A DNA stretch of 64,000 bases from contig NC_013929.1 of assembly GCF_000091305.1 (NCBI RefSeq), positions 3,658,001 to 3,722,000 on the forward strand. Reading direction: 5' to 3'. Source of the DNA: Streptomyces scabiei 87.22. GTDB lineage: Bacteria; Actinomycetota; Actinomycetes; Streptomycetales; Streptomycetaceae. Numbering within the stretch: position 1 is the stretch's first letter; every line of letters begins with the position of its first letter. A program made the translations under genes and the position numbers. The notes beneath the pieces are model-generated. The model had not been told where the DNA came from. It saw only the letters and a program-made list of their open reading frames with translations, and ran no database searches. Shown one piece after another: positions 30,237 through 38,612 of this stretch.

Positions 30237-30725
30237 TCAGCGGGCGCGGGTGCCGCTGCGGGTGACCGGCACGGCGGGAGACGTGGGCTCGGTCCGGGCT
30301 GCGGCGCGGCTCGGCGCGGACGCGGTCCAGGCGCCGGGGAACCAGACGGCGGTGTACTGCTCGATGGCGTCGCGCAGTCCGGTGGTGACGGCTCCCTCCC
30401 ACGGGGGCCGGCCGGGGCGGTGGTACGTGTCGAAGGTGCCGTGCTGCTTGGTGTTCGGGCGGGTGTTGGTCGCTTCGTCGCGGCGGTGGAAGGTGCCGTG
30501 GTCGAGGAAGCTGAGGGCGACGGCGTCGATCTCGCCGCGGTCCGGGTGGACGACCGCCAGGCGTAGGCCGCCGTAGGTGTCCGCGTGGATGGTGCGCGTG
30601 AAGTCGATCCGCAGCCGCAGCGGTGCGCCGGGGATGGGAGCGGCGAAGTAGGTGTTGTCCACGACCGTGCTGTTGTGGAAGGGGAGGCACAGTTCGGCGA
30701 AGAACTCGGGGGCCTGCAGGGACAA
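30237..30725 (-). CDS. hypothetical element protein
   Basis: 162 residues from TTG 30725, chosen because GGAG lies 8 bases upstream. The longer open frame upstream is Arg/Pro-rich and overlaps the next gene. The sequence SLQAPEFFAELCLPFHNSTVVDNTYFAAPIPGAPLRLRIDFTRTIHADTYGGLRLAVVHPDRGEIDAVALSFLDHGTF looks like a compact beta-rich domain, with a final WEGAVTTGLRDAIEQYTAVWFPGAW segment. No family was recognised. It sits between two DUF317 genes in the same operon, so a shared function with them is plausible. Confidence 0.55.
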   Translation of the reverse strand: MSLQAPEFFAELCLPFHNSTVVDNTYFAAPIPGAPLRLRIDFTRTIHADTYGGLRLAVVHPDRGEIDAVALSFLDHGTFHRRDEATNTRPNTKQHGTFDTYHRPGRPPWEGAVTTGLRDAIEQYTAVWFPGAWTASAPSRAAARTEPTSPAVPVTRSGTRAR

Positions 30726-30754
30726 GAGGGGTCTCCGGTCGGGTCGGGCTGGTC

Positions 30755-31615
30755 CTATCGGCGTGGACCGGGCAGGGCCGGTCGGCTGGTGGTGCTCCAG
30801 CGCGGGACGCTGGCCGCGGGGAGCACGGCCGGGCGGCGGGATGCGGCGGCCCGCCGCACGTCGAGCGGGGTGGGGGCCAGCGGGCCGGGCGGAAGGATCG
30901 GGGTGAGCTGGGCCATGCCCTCGATGTAGCTGAAGGTCTCCTCCCGCCACCGGGGCAGGGGAGCCGGATCGGCGACGCACTCGGTGACGGCGGTGAGCAG
31001 GGCGACGGGCGTGTCGGTGCTGGCCGTGGCGTACCAGGCGGGCCGGTCGATGGACTTGCCCGCCCACAGCTGCCACCGGGTGTCGCGTGTGGTCAGCTCG
31101 GTTTCCGGATCGAGGTCGCCGGTGGTGAACTCCAGGCCGGCGAGCCCGTCGGGGGACTGGACCGCGAAGACGCCCCAGCGCGGGCGGTCGATCTCCCAGC
31201 CCTGTTTCAGCACGGGCACGACAGCCAGAAAGGGATCGTGCTCGTCGCCCCCGGCGACCGGCCGGGCGAGGTAGGCGTCCCGGCCACGCTCGTACGCCTC
31301 GGCGAGTGCGGTGGTGAAGGCGCGGACGAACTCGGTGGGGACGCGGTCGTTGAAACAGACGCCCCACTCCGGCGGGCCGAACGAGTCCTTGTAGGCGTTG
31401 ATGCGCCACAGCCCGTCGTCGTCTCCCTCGGGCAGATAGCCGAGTCGGACGCGGTGGTCGGGCGCGGTGACGTATGCGTTGCCGAGGTCGTCGTGACGCA
31501 GGTCGAAGCCGAGCGCGAGCAGCGGTTCCAGAGCCGGGTCTCCGGTGGAGGTGCTGGCGGCGAGGTAGCGGGGGGAGACGTAGACGTCGCCGTCGATCTC
31601 TTCGGTGTCGGGCAC
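30755..31615 (-). CDS. DUF317 domain-containing protein
   Basis: 286 residues from GTG 31615. The family signatures are VSPRYLAAST, DHRVRLGYLPEGDDDGLWRINAYKD and, in the second half, WQLWAGKSIDRPAWYATASTDTPVALLTAVTECVAD. Two tandem DUF317 units are present. A basic, Pro-rich tail follows. The upstream frame continues without a stop but overlaps the HAD gene and is Arg-rich, so the GTG start is preferred. The gene follows the HAD gene by 47 bases on the same strand and likely shares its transcript. Confidence 0.78.
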   Translation of the reverse strand: MPDTEEIDGDVYVSPRYLAASTSTGDPALEPLLALGFDLRHDDLGNAYVTAPDHRVRLGYLPEGDDDGLWRINAYKDSFGPPEWGVCFNDRVPTEFVRAFTTALAEAYERGRDAYLARPVAGGDEHDPFLAVVPVLKQGWEIDRPRWGVFAVQSPDGLAGLEFTTGDLDPETELTTRDTRWQLWAGKSIDRPAWYATASTDTPVALLTAVTECVADPAPLPRWREETFSYIEGMAQLTPILPPGPLAPTPLDVRRAAASRRPAVLPAASVPRWSTTSRPALPGPRR

Positions 31616-31662
31616 GAAAGTCCTGAGGGTTGGGCCGGGGGGTTGAGCGGCGCGGTGCGCGG

Positions 31663-32316
31663 TCAGGAAGCGGTGCTGCCTTCGAGGGTGGGCAGCAACT
31701 GTCGTTCCAGATGGGCGGGTTGGCCGGTGTAGTGGAGGGTGCGCAGGCCCAGCTGGGCGGCGGCCCGGCAGTTGTCCTCGCGGTCGTCGACGAACAGCAC
31801 GCGTGCTGGCTCGGCGACGCCGGTGGCGGCCAGGGCGTGTTCGTACACGGCCGGGTCGGGCTTGCACCGGCCCAGGCGGGCGGAGTACAAGGCGTGGTCC
31901 ATCAGCTCGCGCCGCCAGACGGTGGCGTCCAGGACGTCGCTGAGGTGGGCCGGGGCGTTGGAGAGCAGGACCATCGGCAGCTCCGCAGCCCGGGCGCGGT
32001 GCAGGACATCGAGGACGCGCGGGTCGGTGCGGGTCCACATGGCGGTGTCGGCGGCTCGCAGGGTGCGCAGCCACCGTGGGCCGGGGTGGTGTCCGAGGAC
32101 CTTGGCCCAGTAGGCGAGATCGCTCAGTTCCCCTGCGTCGTAGGCGTTGCGGGGAGCCCAGAAGGCGTCCTGAAACGAGGGGAGATGCTGGTCGGGCCAC
32201 TCGGCGAGGTCGGCGAGACGGGTCCACATGGCGGTGCTGGGCTGGAGGCCGAGGACGCCGTTGTAGTCGAGGATCAGGGCGTCCACGCCGCTCGGGGAGG
32301 CGGAGGTGCGGGTCAA
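31663..32316 (-). CDS. HAD-family hydrolase
   Basis: A 217-residue haloacid dehalogenase-like protein. Motif I appears as LILDYNGVL with only the first aspartate of the usual DxD (the second is replaced by Asn), motif II as LLSNAPAH, the lysine in GRCKPDPAVYEHAL, and motif IV as VLFVDDREDN. The cap resembles the epoxide-hydrolase/dehalogenase subgroup. D-x-N instead of D-x-D makes simple phosphatase activity less certain. ATG 32316 overlaps the MFS stop as ATGA, so it is part of a tight operon with transporter and ATP-grasp genes. Confidence 0.85.
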   Translation of the reverse strand: MTRTSASPSGVDALILDYNGVLGLQPSTAMWTRLADLAEWPDQHLPSFQDAFWAPRNAYDAGELSDLAYWAKVLGHHPGPRWLRTLRAADTAMWTRTDPRVLDVLHRARAAELPMVLLSNAPAHLSDVLDATVWRRELMDHALYSARLGRCKPDPAVYEHALAATGVAEPARVLFVDDREDNCRAAAQLGLRTLHYTGQPAHLERQLLPTLEGSTAS

Positions 32317-33476
32317 GGGGTCGTTTTCTCCAGGGCTTTGGGTGCGAGCACTGCGATGCTTGCGGCGAGGAGGGCGGGCAGCAGCAGCGCGTGCGGCAGT
32401 GTGGTGACGGTGGTGAGGGCGCCGATGAGGGCGGGACCGGCAAGAAGGCCGACATAGCCGGTGACCGCGACGGTGGCGACCGCGCGGGGTCCGCCGGTGC
32501 CGGCGGCGGTGATCAGGCTGGGGATGGTGACGGACAGGCCCAGGCCGAAGGCCGTCCAGCCGAGCAGGGCAGAGGCGGTGGTGGAGCCGGTCAGTCCGGT
32601 GGCGAGGCCGAGGGCGGCCAAAGCGGCGCCGGTGCGCACGACGGTGTCCGCGCCGAAGCGGGCGGTGAGCCGGTCTCCGGCGAGACGGCCTGCGGCCATG
32701 GCTGCGCTGTAGCAGCCGTACGCCGCGGCGCTGGTCGCGGCTATCGCGCCGAGGTCATGCAGGTGGACGGAGGCCCAGTCGGCAGCGGCTCCTTCGCCCA
32801 GCAGCGTGGCGGCGGCGAGTGCGCCCAGCAGCCACAATCGGCGCCGGGACAGCCTCCTCTGCTCGGGTGAGCCTGGTGCAGCATCGTGGTGGACGGCCTC
32901 GAGTGCGGAGCTGGCGACGGTGCGGGTGAGTCGCGTGGTCGCGCTTGCCGCCGCAGCGGCTCCGGCTGCCACTGCGGCGAACAAAACGGTGTGTGAGGTG
33001 TGGGCGGTGGTGGCGGCGAGTGCGGCGCCGAGGAGGGCGCCGAGGCTGTAACTGGCGTGCAGCCGGCTCATGATGGGGCGGCCGTGGGCGTCCTGGCATC
33101 GGACCGCTGCGGCATTGGCTGCGACGTCAAGGACGCCGTGCGCGATGCCGAAGGTGAACGCCGCTGCCAGGAGGCTGTCTAGACTGGAGCAGAGCCCGAG
33201 GACGGCAAGACAGGCCGCGAGGGCTATGGCACCGCCGGTCAGCAGCACGGGCAGGCGGGCCGGGCGGGCGAGGCGTCCGCCGGCCTGGAGTCCGGCGACC
33301 ATGCCGAGGGCGGCGGCCAGCAGGACTAGGGCAAGCCCGGCGGTAGTCACCTCGGCGGCGTTCTGAACGGCCGGCATGCGCGCGCCCCAGACGGCCATCA
33401 CCACACCCAGTCCGGCGAAGTACCCGGTCAGCAGGCGGCGGCTGTGCACCAGCTCGGGCGCTGCGATCTGCCTCAC
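32313..33476 (-). CDS. MFS transporter
   Basis: A 387-residue membrane protein with about 12 hydrophobic helices and MFS features (GYFAGLGVVMAVWGARMP in the first helix; AGRLAGDRLTARFGADTVVRTGAALAALGLA as the second-half loop). It probably exports or imports a small metabolite. GTG 33476 overlaps the ATP-grasp stop as GTGA, and its own stop overlaps the HAD start. The first helix begins about 15 residues in. The longer frame upstream lies antisense-like in the ATP-grasp gene and is not real. Substrate unknown; the neighbouring ligase suggests a peptide or amino-acid conjugate. Confidence 0.85.
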   Translation of the reverse strand: MRQIAAPELVHSRRLLTGYFAGLGVVMAVWGARMPAVQNAAEVTTAGLALVLLAAALGMVAGLQAGGRLARPARLPVLLTGGAIALAACLAVLGLCSSLDSLLAAAFTFGIAHGVLDVAANAAAVRCQDAHGRPIMSRLHASYSLGALLGAALAATTAHTSHTVLFAAVAAGAAAAASATTRLTRTVASSALEAVHHDAAPGSPEQRRLSRRRLWLLGALAAATLLGEGAAADWASVHLHDLGAIAATSAAAYGCYSAAMAAGRLAGDRLTARFGADTVVRTGAALAALGLATGLTGSTTASALLGWTAFGLGLSVTIPSLITAAGTGGPRAVATVAVTGYVGLLAGPALIGALTTVTTLPHALLLPALLAASIAVLAPKALEKTTP

Positions 33477-34726
33477 GCGGCGCCCTGCCCGGTAGTCAGG
33501 GCCGTCGGCGGGACCGGGGCAACCTGAACGTCGAGGCTGCGATACGCCTCCTGGGCGCGGACTTCGGCGACGGCGGCGGTCGGCCCGGTGGTGATCAGGA
33601 AGCCGATACGGGCGGTGTACAGATCGCCGCCGTCCTGTGGCAGTACGAGCGGGTCGCCAGCCTGTCGCTGAAAGCGCACGCGCTCCACTCCCCCGACGTG
33701 TGCCGTCAGGCGGCGGGCGGTGAGGGTGCCGGAGTAGGCGGGGTAGATGAAGCGGATCGCCGCCCCCTGGTGGCGGGTGGGCGTCAGGTCGGGGCTTTGT
33801 CCGCAGGTGATGTCGGCGGCGGCCCGGGCGAGGTCGACGCCGGTGGCCAGGTGGACGAGGTGGCCGATCATGTCGCCGCCCAGGCGTGCGTTGACCTCGA
33901 TGAGCCGGGGCCGGCCGCCGACCAGGCGCATCTCGACGTGCTGCACGCCGTCCGTAATTCCCAGGGCCGCGATGGCAGCGCCGGCGGTCGGCGCCACTGT
34001 TGCGAGGAGCGGATCGGCGGCGTCGACAGTGTGGCCGGTCTCGTCGAAGTAGGGTGCGGGGCCCAGGCGCTTGCGGGTCACTGCGACGGCGGTGGTGGTG
34101 CCGCGGTGGGTGACGCATTCGACGGAGACCTCCGGTCCGTCGAGGTACTCCTCGACCAGGACGCCGCTGTCCTCGCGGCTGCGGTGTGCGCCAGCCGAGG
34201 CGAACTCGAAGGCTGCGGGCAGCTCTTCGGGCCGGTCGATGCGAATCACGCCGATGCTGCCGGCCGCTGCGGCGGGCTTGATCACCGCGGGGAAGCCGAG
34301 GGTCCTCGTCGCCCGTTCAGCCTCCCGCAGGGTCCGGGCGGTCATCGAGGCTGCCGACGGCACTCCGTGGCGGGCGAACAACGTGCGGGCGGTGGCCTTG
34401 TTGCGGCAGGCCCGCATCACCTCGACGGAGTTCGCGGTCAGACCGAGCGCGCGGGCGAGGCGGGCGGTGGGGACGAGGTTCCATTCGTCCCAGGTGACGA
34501 CGCCGTCAAGGTCGTGTCGTTCCGCCAGAGCCCGGCCGGCGGAGAGCAGTGCGGTGGTGTCGTGCAGATCGGCGACGGCGTGGTCGACGATGTGCGGCTT
34601 CTCCCACGATGGCTCGGCGCCCGTCAGCAGGACGATGTCGTACGCGGCGGCCACCTGCTCAAGGCAGTAGCCGCGATCCGCCTCATCGCCCGGAGAGACG
34701 ACGAGTACGAGGGGGCGAGCGGACAA
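33473..34726 (-). CDS. ATP-grasp ligase
   Basis: A 417-residue ATP-grasp enzyme, which joins a carboxylate to an amine via an acyl-phosphate. The N-terminal pre-ATP-grasp fold (PLVLVVSPGDEADRGYCLEQ) is followed by the ATP-binding parts ACRNKATARTLFARHGVPSA, FPAVIKPAAAAGSIGVI, VEEYLDGPEVSVE and the metal-binding RLIEVNARLGGDMIGHLV. This matches the amino-acid or dipeptide ligase group found in small natural-product pathways. Start ATG 34726. It heads a GTGA-coupled chain with an MFS and a HAD gene. Confidence 0.86.
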   Translation of the reverse strand: MSARPLVLVVSPGDEADRGYCLEQVAAAYDIVLLTGAEPSWEKPHIVDHAVADLHDTTALLSAGRALAERHDLDGVVTWDEWNLVPTARLARALGLTANSVEVMRACRNKATARTLFARHGVPSAASMTARTLREAERATRTLGFPAVIKPAAAAGSIGVIRIDRPEELPAAFEFASAGAHRSREDSGVLVEEYLDGPEVSVECVTHRGTTTAVAVTRKRLGPAPYFDETGHTVDAADPLLATVAPTAGAAIAALGITDGVQHVEMRLVGGRPRLIEVNARLGGDMIGHLVHLATGVDLARAAADITCGQSPDLTPTRHQGAAIRFIYPAYSGTLTARRLTAHVGGVERVRFQRQAGDPLVLPQDGGDLYTARIGFLITTGPTAAVAEVRAQEAYRSLDVQVAPVPPTALTTGQGAA

Positions 34727-34780
34727 GAAGGGGTTCTCCGAGTCGGTAGGCGGCAGGGCGAGGGAAGGGAACGGGGTGTC

Positions 34781-35083
34781 TCAGGCTGCGCGGCGGCGGC
34801 GCAGCTCGAACACGCCGGCCCAGTGGGGGTGGTCGTCGATCAGGCGGCGGGCGTAGAGGGCGGTGAAGTTGTTGTTCAGCCCGGCGACGCCGTACGGGAG
34901 TTGGCGGCGCAGGTCTTCGAAGAGGTCCTTCAAACTGACCCGTGTGGCGCCGGCGGCCAGGCGGCGGGCGGCCATGCGTTCCAGAGCGCGGTAGACGTGC
35001 GGATTGTGTGCGTCGAAGGCGTGGAACTGTTCGGTGATGGTGCGACCGCTCGCGCGGTTCGTCCCGAGGATCGTGGTGGGCAT
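34781..35083 (-). CDS. small conserved phage/element protein
   Basis: 100 residues from ATG 35083. The sequence has a characteristic ITEQFHAFDAHNPHVYRALERMAARRLAAGATRVSLKDLFEDLRRQL...GLNNNFTALYARRLIDDHPHWAGVFELRRRR pattern. I recognise this as a small family seen in actinobacterial and phage genomes, with no known activity. The residues F-HAFHxxNPHVY and LNNNxTxxYARxxxxxxP are its conserved core. It separates the ATP-grasp and second MFS genes, and its operon membership is by strand and spacing. Confidence 0.65.
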   Translation of the reverse strand: MPTTILGTNRASGRTITEQFHAFDAHNPHVYRALERMAARRLAAGATRVSLKDLFEDLRRQLPYGVAGLNNNFTALYARRLIDDHPHWAGVFELRRRRAA

Positions 35084-35118
35084 GAGGTTCTCCACAGGCT
35101 GGGGAAAGCGCGGCAGGG

Positions 35119-36354
35119 TTAGGTGCGCAGGGTGGGATCGGTGCGCAGGCGGGCGAACGCGTACAGCAGGCCGAGGGCCTGCAGGCCGGCGCAGACGGTG
35201 ATGACGTGGCCCAGCGCGTCGGGCGGGGTGAGCGCGGTGAATACGCCGGCGACGGGGAAGGGCAGCTGGAGGACGAGGATCGTCGCCGACAGGGTGCTGC
35301 CGAACTTCTCCGCGGGGATCAGACGGGAGCGCAGAGTGCGCAGGACCACCGTCATGCCGCCGTCGGCCGCCATGAGGACCGCGACCAGGACTAGGTAGGA
35401 CCAGTAGTCGGGGGCCTGGGCGGCGGCGAAGCAGGCGAGCGAGGCGAGGGCGGCGCAGGCGGCGCCGACCGGCCACAAACCCAGGCGGTCGAGCGCGAAG
35501 CGGCAGAGCGTGACGCTAAGGAGCGTCGCTGCGGCGGCTGCGGACCAGACCAGGCCGACGGCCGTGGTGGACTGCCCGAAGTGCTTGACAACGATTACCG
35601 GACCGGCCGCTTGCAGGAGTCCGGTGGCCAGGTTGGACAGAGTCAGCCCGGTCACCAGCCAGCCGAGTGCCGGAAGAGAGCGGATGGTGCGCCACCCGGT
35701 GAGGAGTCCGGCGCCGGGTTGTCTCTTCGGCGCGCGGGCCGGGGCAACGGGTGAGGGAGGTGTACGCAGGGCGAACATCGCGGCGAGAAGGGAGAGCACC
35801 GTGATCACCGCGAGCATCGTCGGCGGCCCGGCGAGCAGGAGCACTCCGGCGAGGGCGGGGCCGGCCAGGGTCGCGGTCTGATCGATGTCGAGCAGGGCAG
35901 CCTGGACGCGGTGGGCCCGCTTTCCTGCACGTCGGCCGGCGGCAGCGCCTGCGGTCTCGGCCGCGATGTAACTGAATTCGGTGAGCACGCCGGTCGTCGC
36001 CGCCAGCACCATCACCGTTGCGCTCGCCACGGTGCCGGACGGGTGGAAGTGGAGCAGGACCGCGCCGGCGACGAGGGCCAGCGCGCGCCCTAGGGAGGCA
36101 AGATGGAAGACGACTGCCGCCCCGCGCCGGTCGACGACGGACCCTGCCCACCCGAACGCCGCCAGCCGCGGGATCCACTCCAGGGCGAACGCGGCACCCG
36201 TCAGAACGGCGGAGCGCGTGGTGGCCATGACCAACAGCGGGATGCCGTAGGTGCACATCGCGAACGCGAGAGCGTCCGCCGTGCGCGGCAGGTAGATGCT
36301 GCGCATCAGCCCGGCGCTGTGACGTGCATGCCGGGGTGCAGCCGCTGCGCTCAC
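35119..36354 (-). CDS. MFS transporter
   Basis: A 411-residue transporter with about 12 TM helices. It begins RSIYLPRTADALAFAMCTYGIPLLVMATTRSAVLTGAAFALEWIPRL, close to the MFS_3/enterobactin-exporter-like group. The loop LTGWRTIRSLPALGWLVTGL lies before the second half. GTG 36354 overlaps the upstream stop as GTGA, although ATG 36306 (MRSIYLP) is a plausible internal start. It is a second exporter candidate within the ATP-grasp cluster, directly behind two winged-helix regulator genes that may control it. Confidence 0.85.
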   Translation of the reverse strand: MSAAAAPRHARHSAGLMRSIYLPRTADALAFAMCTYGIPLLVMATTRSAVLTGAAFALEWIPRLAAFGWAGSVVDRRGAAVVFHLASLGRALALVAGAVLLHFHPSGTVASATVMVLAATTGVLTEFSYIAAETAGAAAGRRAGKRAHRVQAALLDIDQTATLAGPALAGVLLLAGPPTMLAVITVLSLLAAMFALRTPPSPVAPARAPKRQPGAGLLTGWRTIRSLPALGWLVTGLTLSNLATGLLQAAGPVIVVKHFGQSTTAVGLVWSAAAAATLLSVTLCRFALDRLGLWPVGAACAALASLACFAAAQAPDYWSYLVLVAVLMAADGGMTVVLRTLRSRLIPAEKFGSTLSATILVLQLPFPVAGVFTALTPPDALGHVITVCAGLQALGLLYAFARLRTDPTLRT

Positions 36355-36869
36355 GCGGCCGGCTCGGGCTCGGACACCCGGGTGATCTGAGGGTTGCCGG
36401 CCAGCCACTGAATTAGGAGGGTGCGGGGACGGACGAGGGCCGCTTCGGCCTCGTCGCTGAGCAGGCGCGCGGCGGACGGCCGCGGGAGGCCGTCGGCGCG
36501 CTCGGTCGCGAGCGAAGGCGCCAGGAGGTCGAGGACGTGGCGAACGCGACTGCTGAACTCGCAAACCGGTGTCGGGAAGGCGTGGCGTCGGGCCCAGCGC
36601 GCAGCCGTGTCGTACAGGTCGGCCAACTCCGAGCCCGACTCGGTGAGTTCCAAGCCGGTGCCGGGTGCGGTCCGGACGAGGCCGTGGGCGCGGGCCGCTT
36701 CGGCAGCGCGGCGCAGTTGGTGGGCGGAAAGGTCGGGGAGGGTACCGGCCAGCCGCCTGTGCGGTATTGCCCCGTTGTCGTCGATCTCGGTGATCAGGCG
36801 GATCAAGGAGCGCGAGGCGAGCAGCTCGACGGCGTTGCGTACTTCGGCAGGGGTGAAGAGGGTGGTCAT
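36351..36869 (-). CDS. winged-helix regulator-like protein
   Basis: 172 residues from ATG 36869. The middle shows a winged-helix arrangement: LIRLITEIDDNGAIPHRRLAGTLPDLSAHQLRRAAEAARAHGLVRTAPGTGLELTESGSELADLYDTAARWARRH. This is HxlR/MarR-like. The ATG overlaps the stop of the upstream HxlR gene (ATGA), and its stop overlaps the MFS GTG (GTGA), so the three are translated as a unit. It probably acts as a transcriptional regulator of the transport cluster; ligand unknown. Confidence 0.65.
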   Translation of the reverse strand: MTTLFTPAEVRNAVELLASRSLIRLITEIDDNGAIPHRRLAGTLPDLSAHQLRRAAEAARAHGLVRTAPGTGLELTESGSELADLYDTAARWARRHAFPTPVCEFSSRVRHVLDLLAPSLATERADGLPRPSAARLLSDEAEAALVRPRTLLIQWLAGNPQITRVSEPEPAA

Positions 36870-37708
36870 CGGCGCGGACCTCCGGCCGGGACGGCCGCCT
36901 TCGGGCGGGCGGTCGTGGGATGGGAGAAGAGGTCGCGGTTGCGCCACGCGGGAGAGGACTCGCCTGTCCGGGCCTGCGGGAGGGGTGCGGGGGCCGGCCG
37001 GGACTGGCTGCTGACCCACGGCCTCGGCGCGGGCTTCGCCTGCGGGTGCCCCCAGACCGGGTGGTGGGCCGCCTGGTTGAGGGGTTGTCCGGCGGACCAC
37101 GCGGACAGGGCGCCGAGAACGGGGCTCAGGCCGTCGCCCGCCGCAGACAGCCGGTAGGGCTGGCCGATGCCCTCGGTGTCAACCAGGCCGTCGGCGACGA
37201 GCTGCCGCAGCGGCGGGTAGACGTTGGTCCAGTCGCTGCGGGGCATCACGATCCTGGCCAGGGCCCGCCCGCTGACCTCCTCGCGGGTCTTGAGTACCCA
37301 CAGGATGGCGGCAGCGTGCCGCCGGGTAAGCAGGGTGAGGCTGTCCTCGATCTGCGCGATCGCGGGCAGCAGGTGGTCCGCCTTCTCCAGATGCTCCTCG
37401 GCCCAGGTGACGATCATCGGCAGGACCGGCAGCAGGGCCACGCCACGCTCGGTGTGGCCGTAAGTCACGTGCCGTGCGGTGTGTTCGGTGCGCTCGACAA
37501 GACCGGCGTCGCACAGCGCCTTGAGCTTGGGATGGAGCTGCCCGTTCTGCAGCCAGGACACCTTGGCGGCCAGCTCGCTGTAACGGACGGGCGGGCCGGA
37601 GAGTGCCAGCAGGATCCTCACGTTCCAGCGCGGGGTGATCATGGCGAGGGCCTCGGTGACCCGCGTGATATCGGCGTCGGTGTCAGGCGGCAAAGCGGTG
37701 ATGGCCAA
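36866..37708 (-). CDS. HxlR-type double winged-helix regulator
   Basis: A 280-residue protein with two winged-helix units. The first (MITPRWNVRILLALSGPPVRYSELAAKVSWLQNGQLHPKLKALCDAGLVERTEH...YGHTERGVALLPVL) is a clear HxlR domain. The second (RRHAAAILWVLKTREEVSGRALARIVMPRSDWTNVYPPLRQLVADGLVDTEG) repeats the fold. A Pro-rich tail of about 60 residues ends the protein. HxlR proteins usually have one domain of about 110 residues, so this is a duplicated form. ATG 37708. It is the first gene of the coupled regulator-exporter run. Confidence 0.75.
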   Translation of the reverse strand: MAITALPPDTDADITRVTEALAMITPRWNVRILLALSGPPVRYSELAAKVSWLQNGQLHPKLKALCDAGLVERTEHTARHVTYGHTERGVALLPVLPMIVTWAEEHLEKADHLLPAIAQIEDSLTLLTRRHAAAILWVLKTREEVSGRALARIVMPRSDWTNVYPPLRQLVADGLVDTEGIGQPYRLSAAGDGLSPVLGALSAWSAGQPLNQAAHHPVWGHPQAKPAPRPWVSSQSRPAPAPLPQARTGESSPAWRNRDLFSHPTTARPKAAVPAGGPRR

Positions 37709-37748
37709 GGGAGGAACTCCTGGGTGAATGAAGGGGGATCGCCTGCAG

Positions 37749-38204
37749 TCAGCGGCTGTGCGCCGTGCTCTGAGCCGGAAGAGGCGGAGCCGGAACGGGC
37801 AGCGAGGGAGTCGGCGGAGACGGCGCTGGCACCGGGACGCGGGCCAGGCTCTGCAAAACGGCCAAGACCGACTTGGCCTGGACCTCGCGGACTGCGACGG
37901 CTTCGGCGAGCCGGCGGGAGCCGTCGAGAAGGTGGGAGACCTCGTGCCGGCCGATCTGCCGCTCGGGATGGATGAGCCGGGCGAGGTGGTCGCGGTGGAC
38001 GTCGATGCTGCGCTCGGCGAGAGCGAGGTCGTCGTGCATGCCGAGCAGGGCGGAGAGCATGCCGGGCGGCTGGTCTTGGGCGTGGGCTTCGAGGTCGGCG
38101 AGCGGCGCGCCGTACAGGTCCTCGATCCGTCCGGCTATCTCGGTGGACGTGAGGTGGGCCAAGCGGCGGCTTTCAGGGTCGGCTTGCTGGAGCCGCCCCG
38201 ACAC
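37749..38204 (-). CDS. hypothetical helical protein
   Basis: 151 residues from GTG 38204, overlapping the end of the upstream gene by 32 bases. It is almost entirely helical (LTSTEIAGRIEDLYGAPLADLEAHAQ..., MHDDLALAERSIDVHRDHLARLI) with a Pro-rich tail (VPAPSPPTPSLPVPAPPLPA). No family was recognised. It belongs to a run of three similar small helical proteins (37749-39095) that head the long minus-strand operon. Confidence 0.5.
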   Translation of the reverse strand: MSGRLQQADPESRRLAHLTSTEIAGRIEDLYGAPLADLEAHAQDQPPGMLSALLGMHDDLALAERSIDVHRDHLARLIHPERQIGRHEVSHLLDGSRRLAEAVAVREVQAKSVLAVLQSLARVPVPAPSPPTPSLPVPAPPLPAQSTAHSR

Positions 38205-38592
38205 GCGGGGGTGCCGGGGTGGCGGACGGGGGCAGGGTTGCGGTGGCCCTTAGCTGCGTCGTGCGGACAGGCCGGGCCCGCTGGTCGGGCGGAGGCATGG
38301 TGCGCAGCAACTCGCCGAGGGCGGCGCGGTAGCCGTCGCGGGCATCCAGCGCCGCCTCCAGCCACTGCGCGTCGAAGTGGAGCTTGTCCGCCGACAGCTC
38401 GCCCATGTCGCGGTCCGGATCCATGTCCGCGTGCACGCGATCGCGGACGCGGGCGACCTGCTCCTCGGTCAGAGCCAGGAAGGAGCGCAGTTCCAGGGCA
38501 CGGGCGAGGGCGGGCGAGGCATCGTGGCCGACAGCCGTCTCGTACAGCTCGGGAACCGGGTTCCCGAAGACCTTCTGCAGGTCGCCGTCCAT
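38173..38592 (-). CDS. hypothetical protein
   Basis: 139 residues from ATG 38592 (MDGDLQKVFGNPVPELYETAV...). An upstream extension overlaps the preceding gene and is Pro/Arg-rich, so it was not taken. The sequence is helical with many charged residues (EEQVARVRDRVHADMDPDRDMGELSADKLHFDAQWLEAALDARDGYRAALGELLRTM), then a Pro-rich tail. No recognised family. Overlap with the next gene suggests coupled translation. Confidence 0.5.
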   Translation of the reverse strand: MDGDLQKVFGNPVPELYETAVGHDASPALARALELRSFLALTEEQVARVRDRVHADMDPDRDMGELSADKLHFDAQWLEAALDARDGYRAALGELLRTMPPPDQRARPVRTTQLRATATLPPSATPAPPRVGAAPASRP

Positions 38593-38612
38593 GGTGCTGG
38601 CCTTGACCCGGC

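Noticed and set aside
33698..35122. 474-codon plus-strand frame
   Set aside because: Antisense to the ATP-grasp gene, whose motifs are unambiguous.
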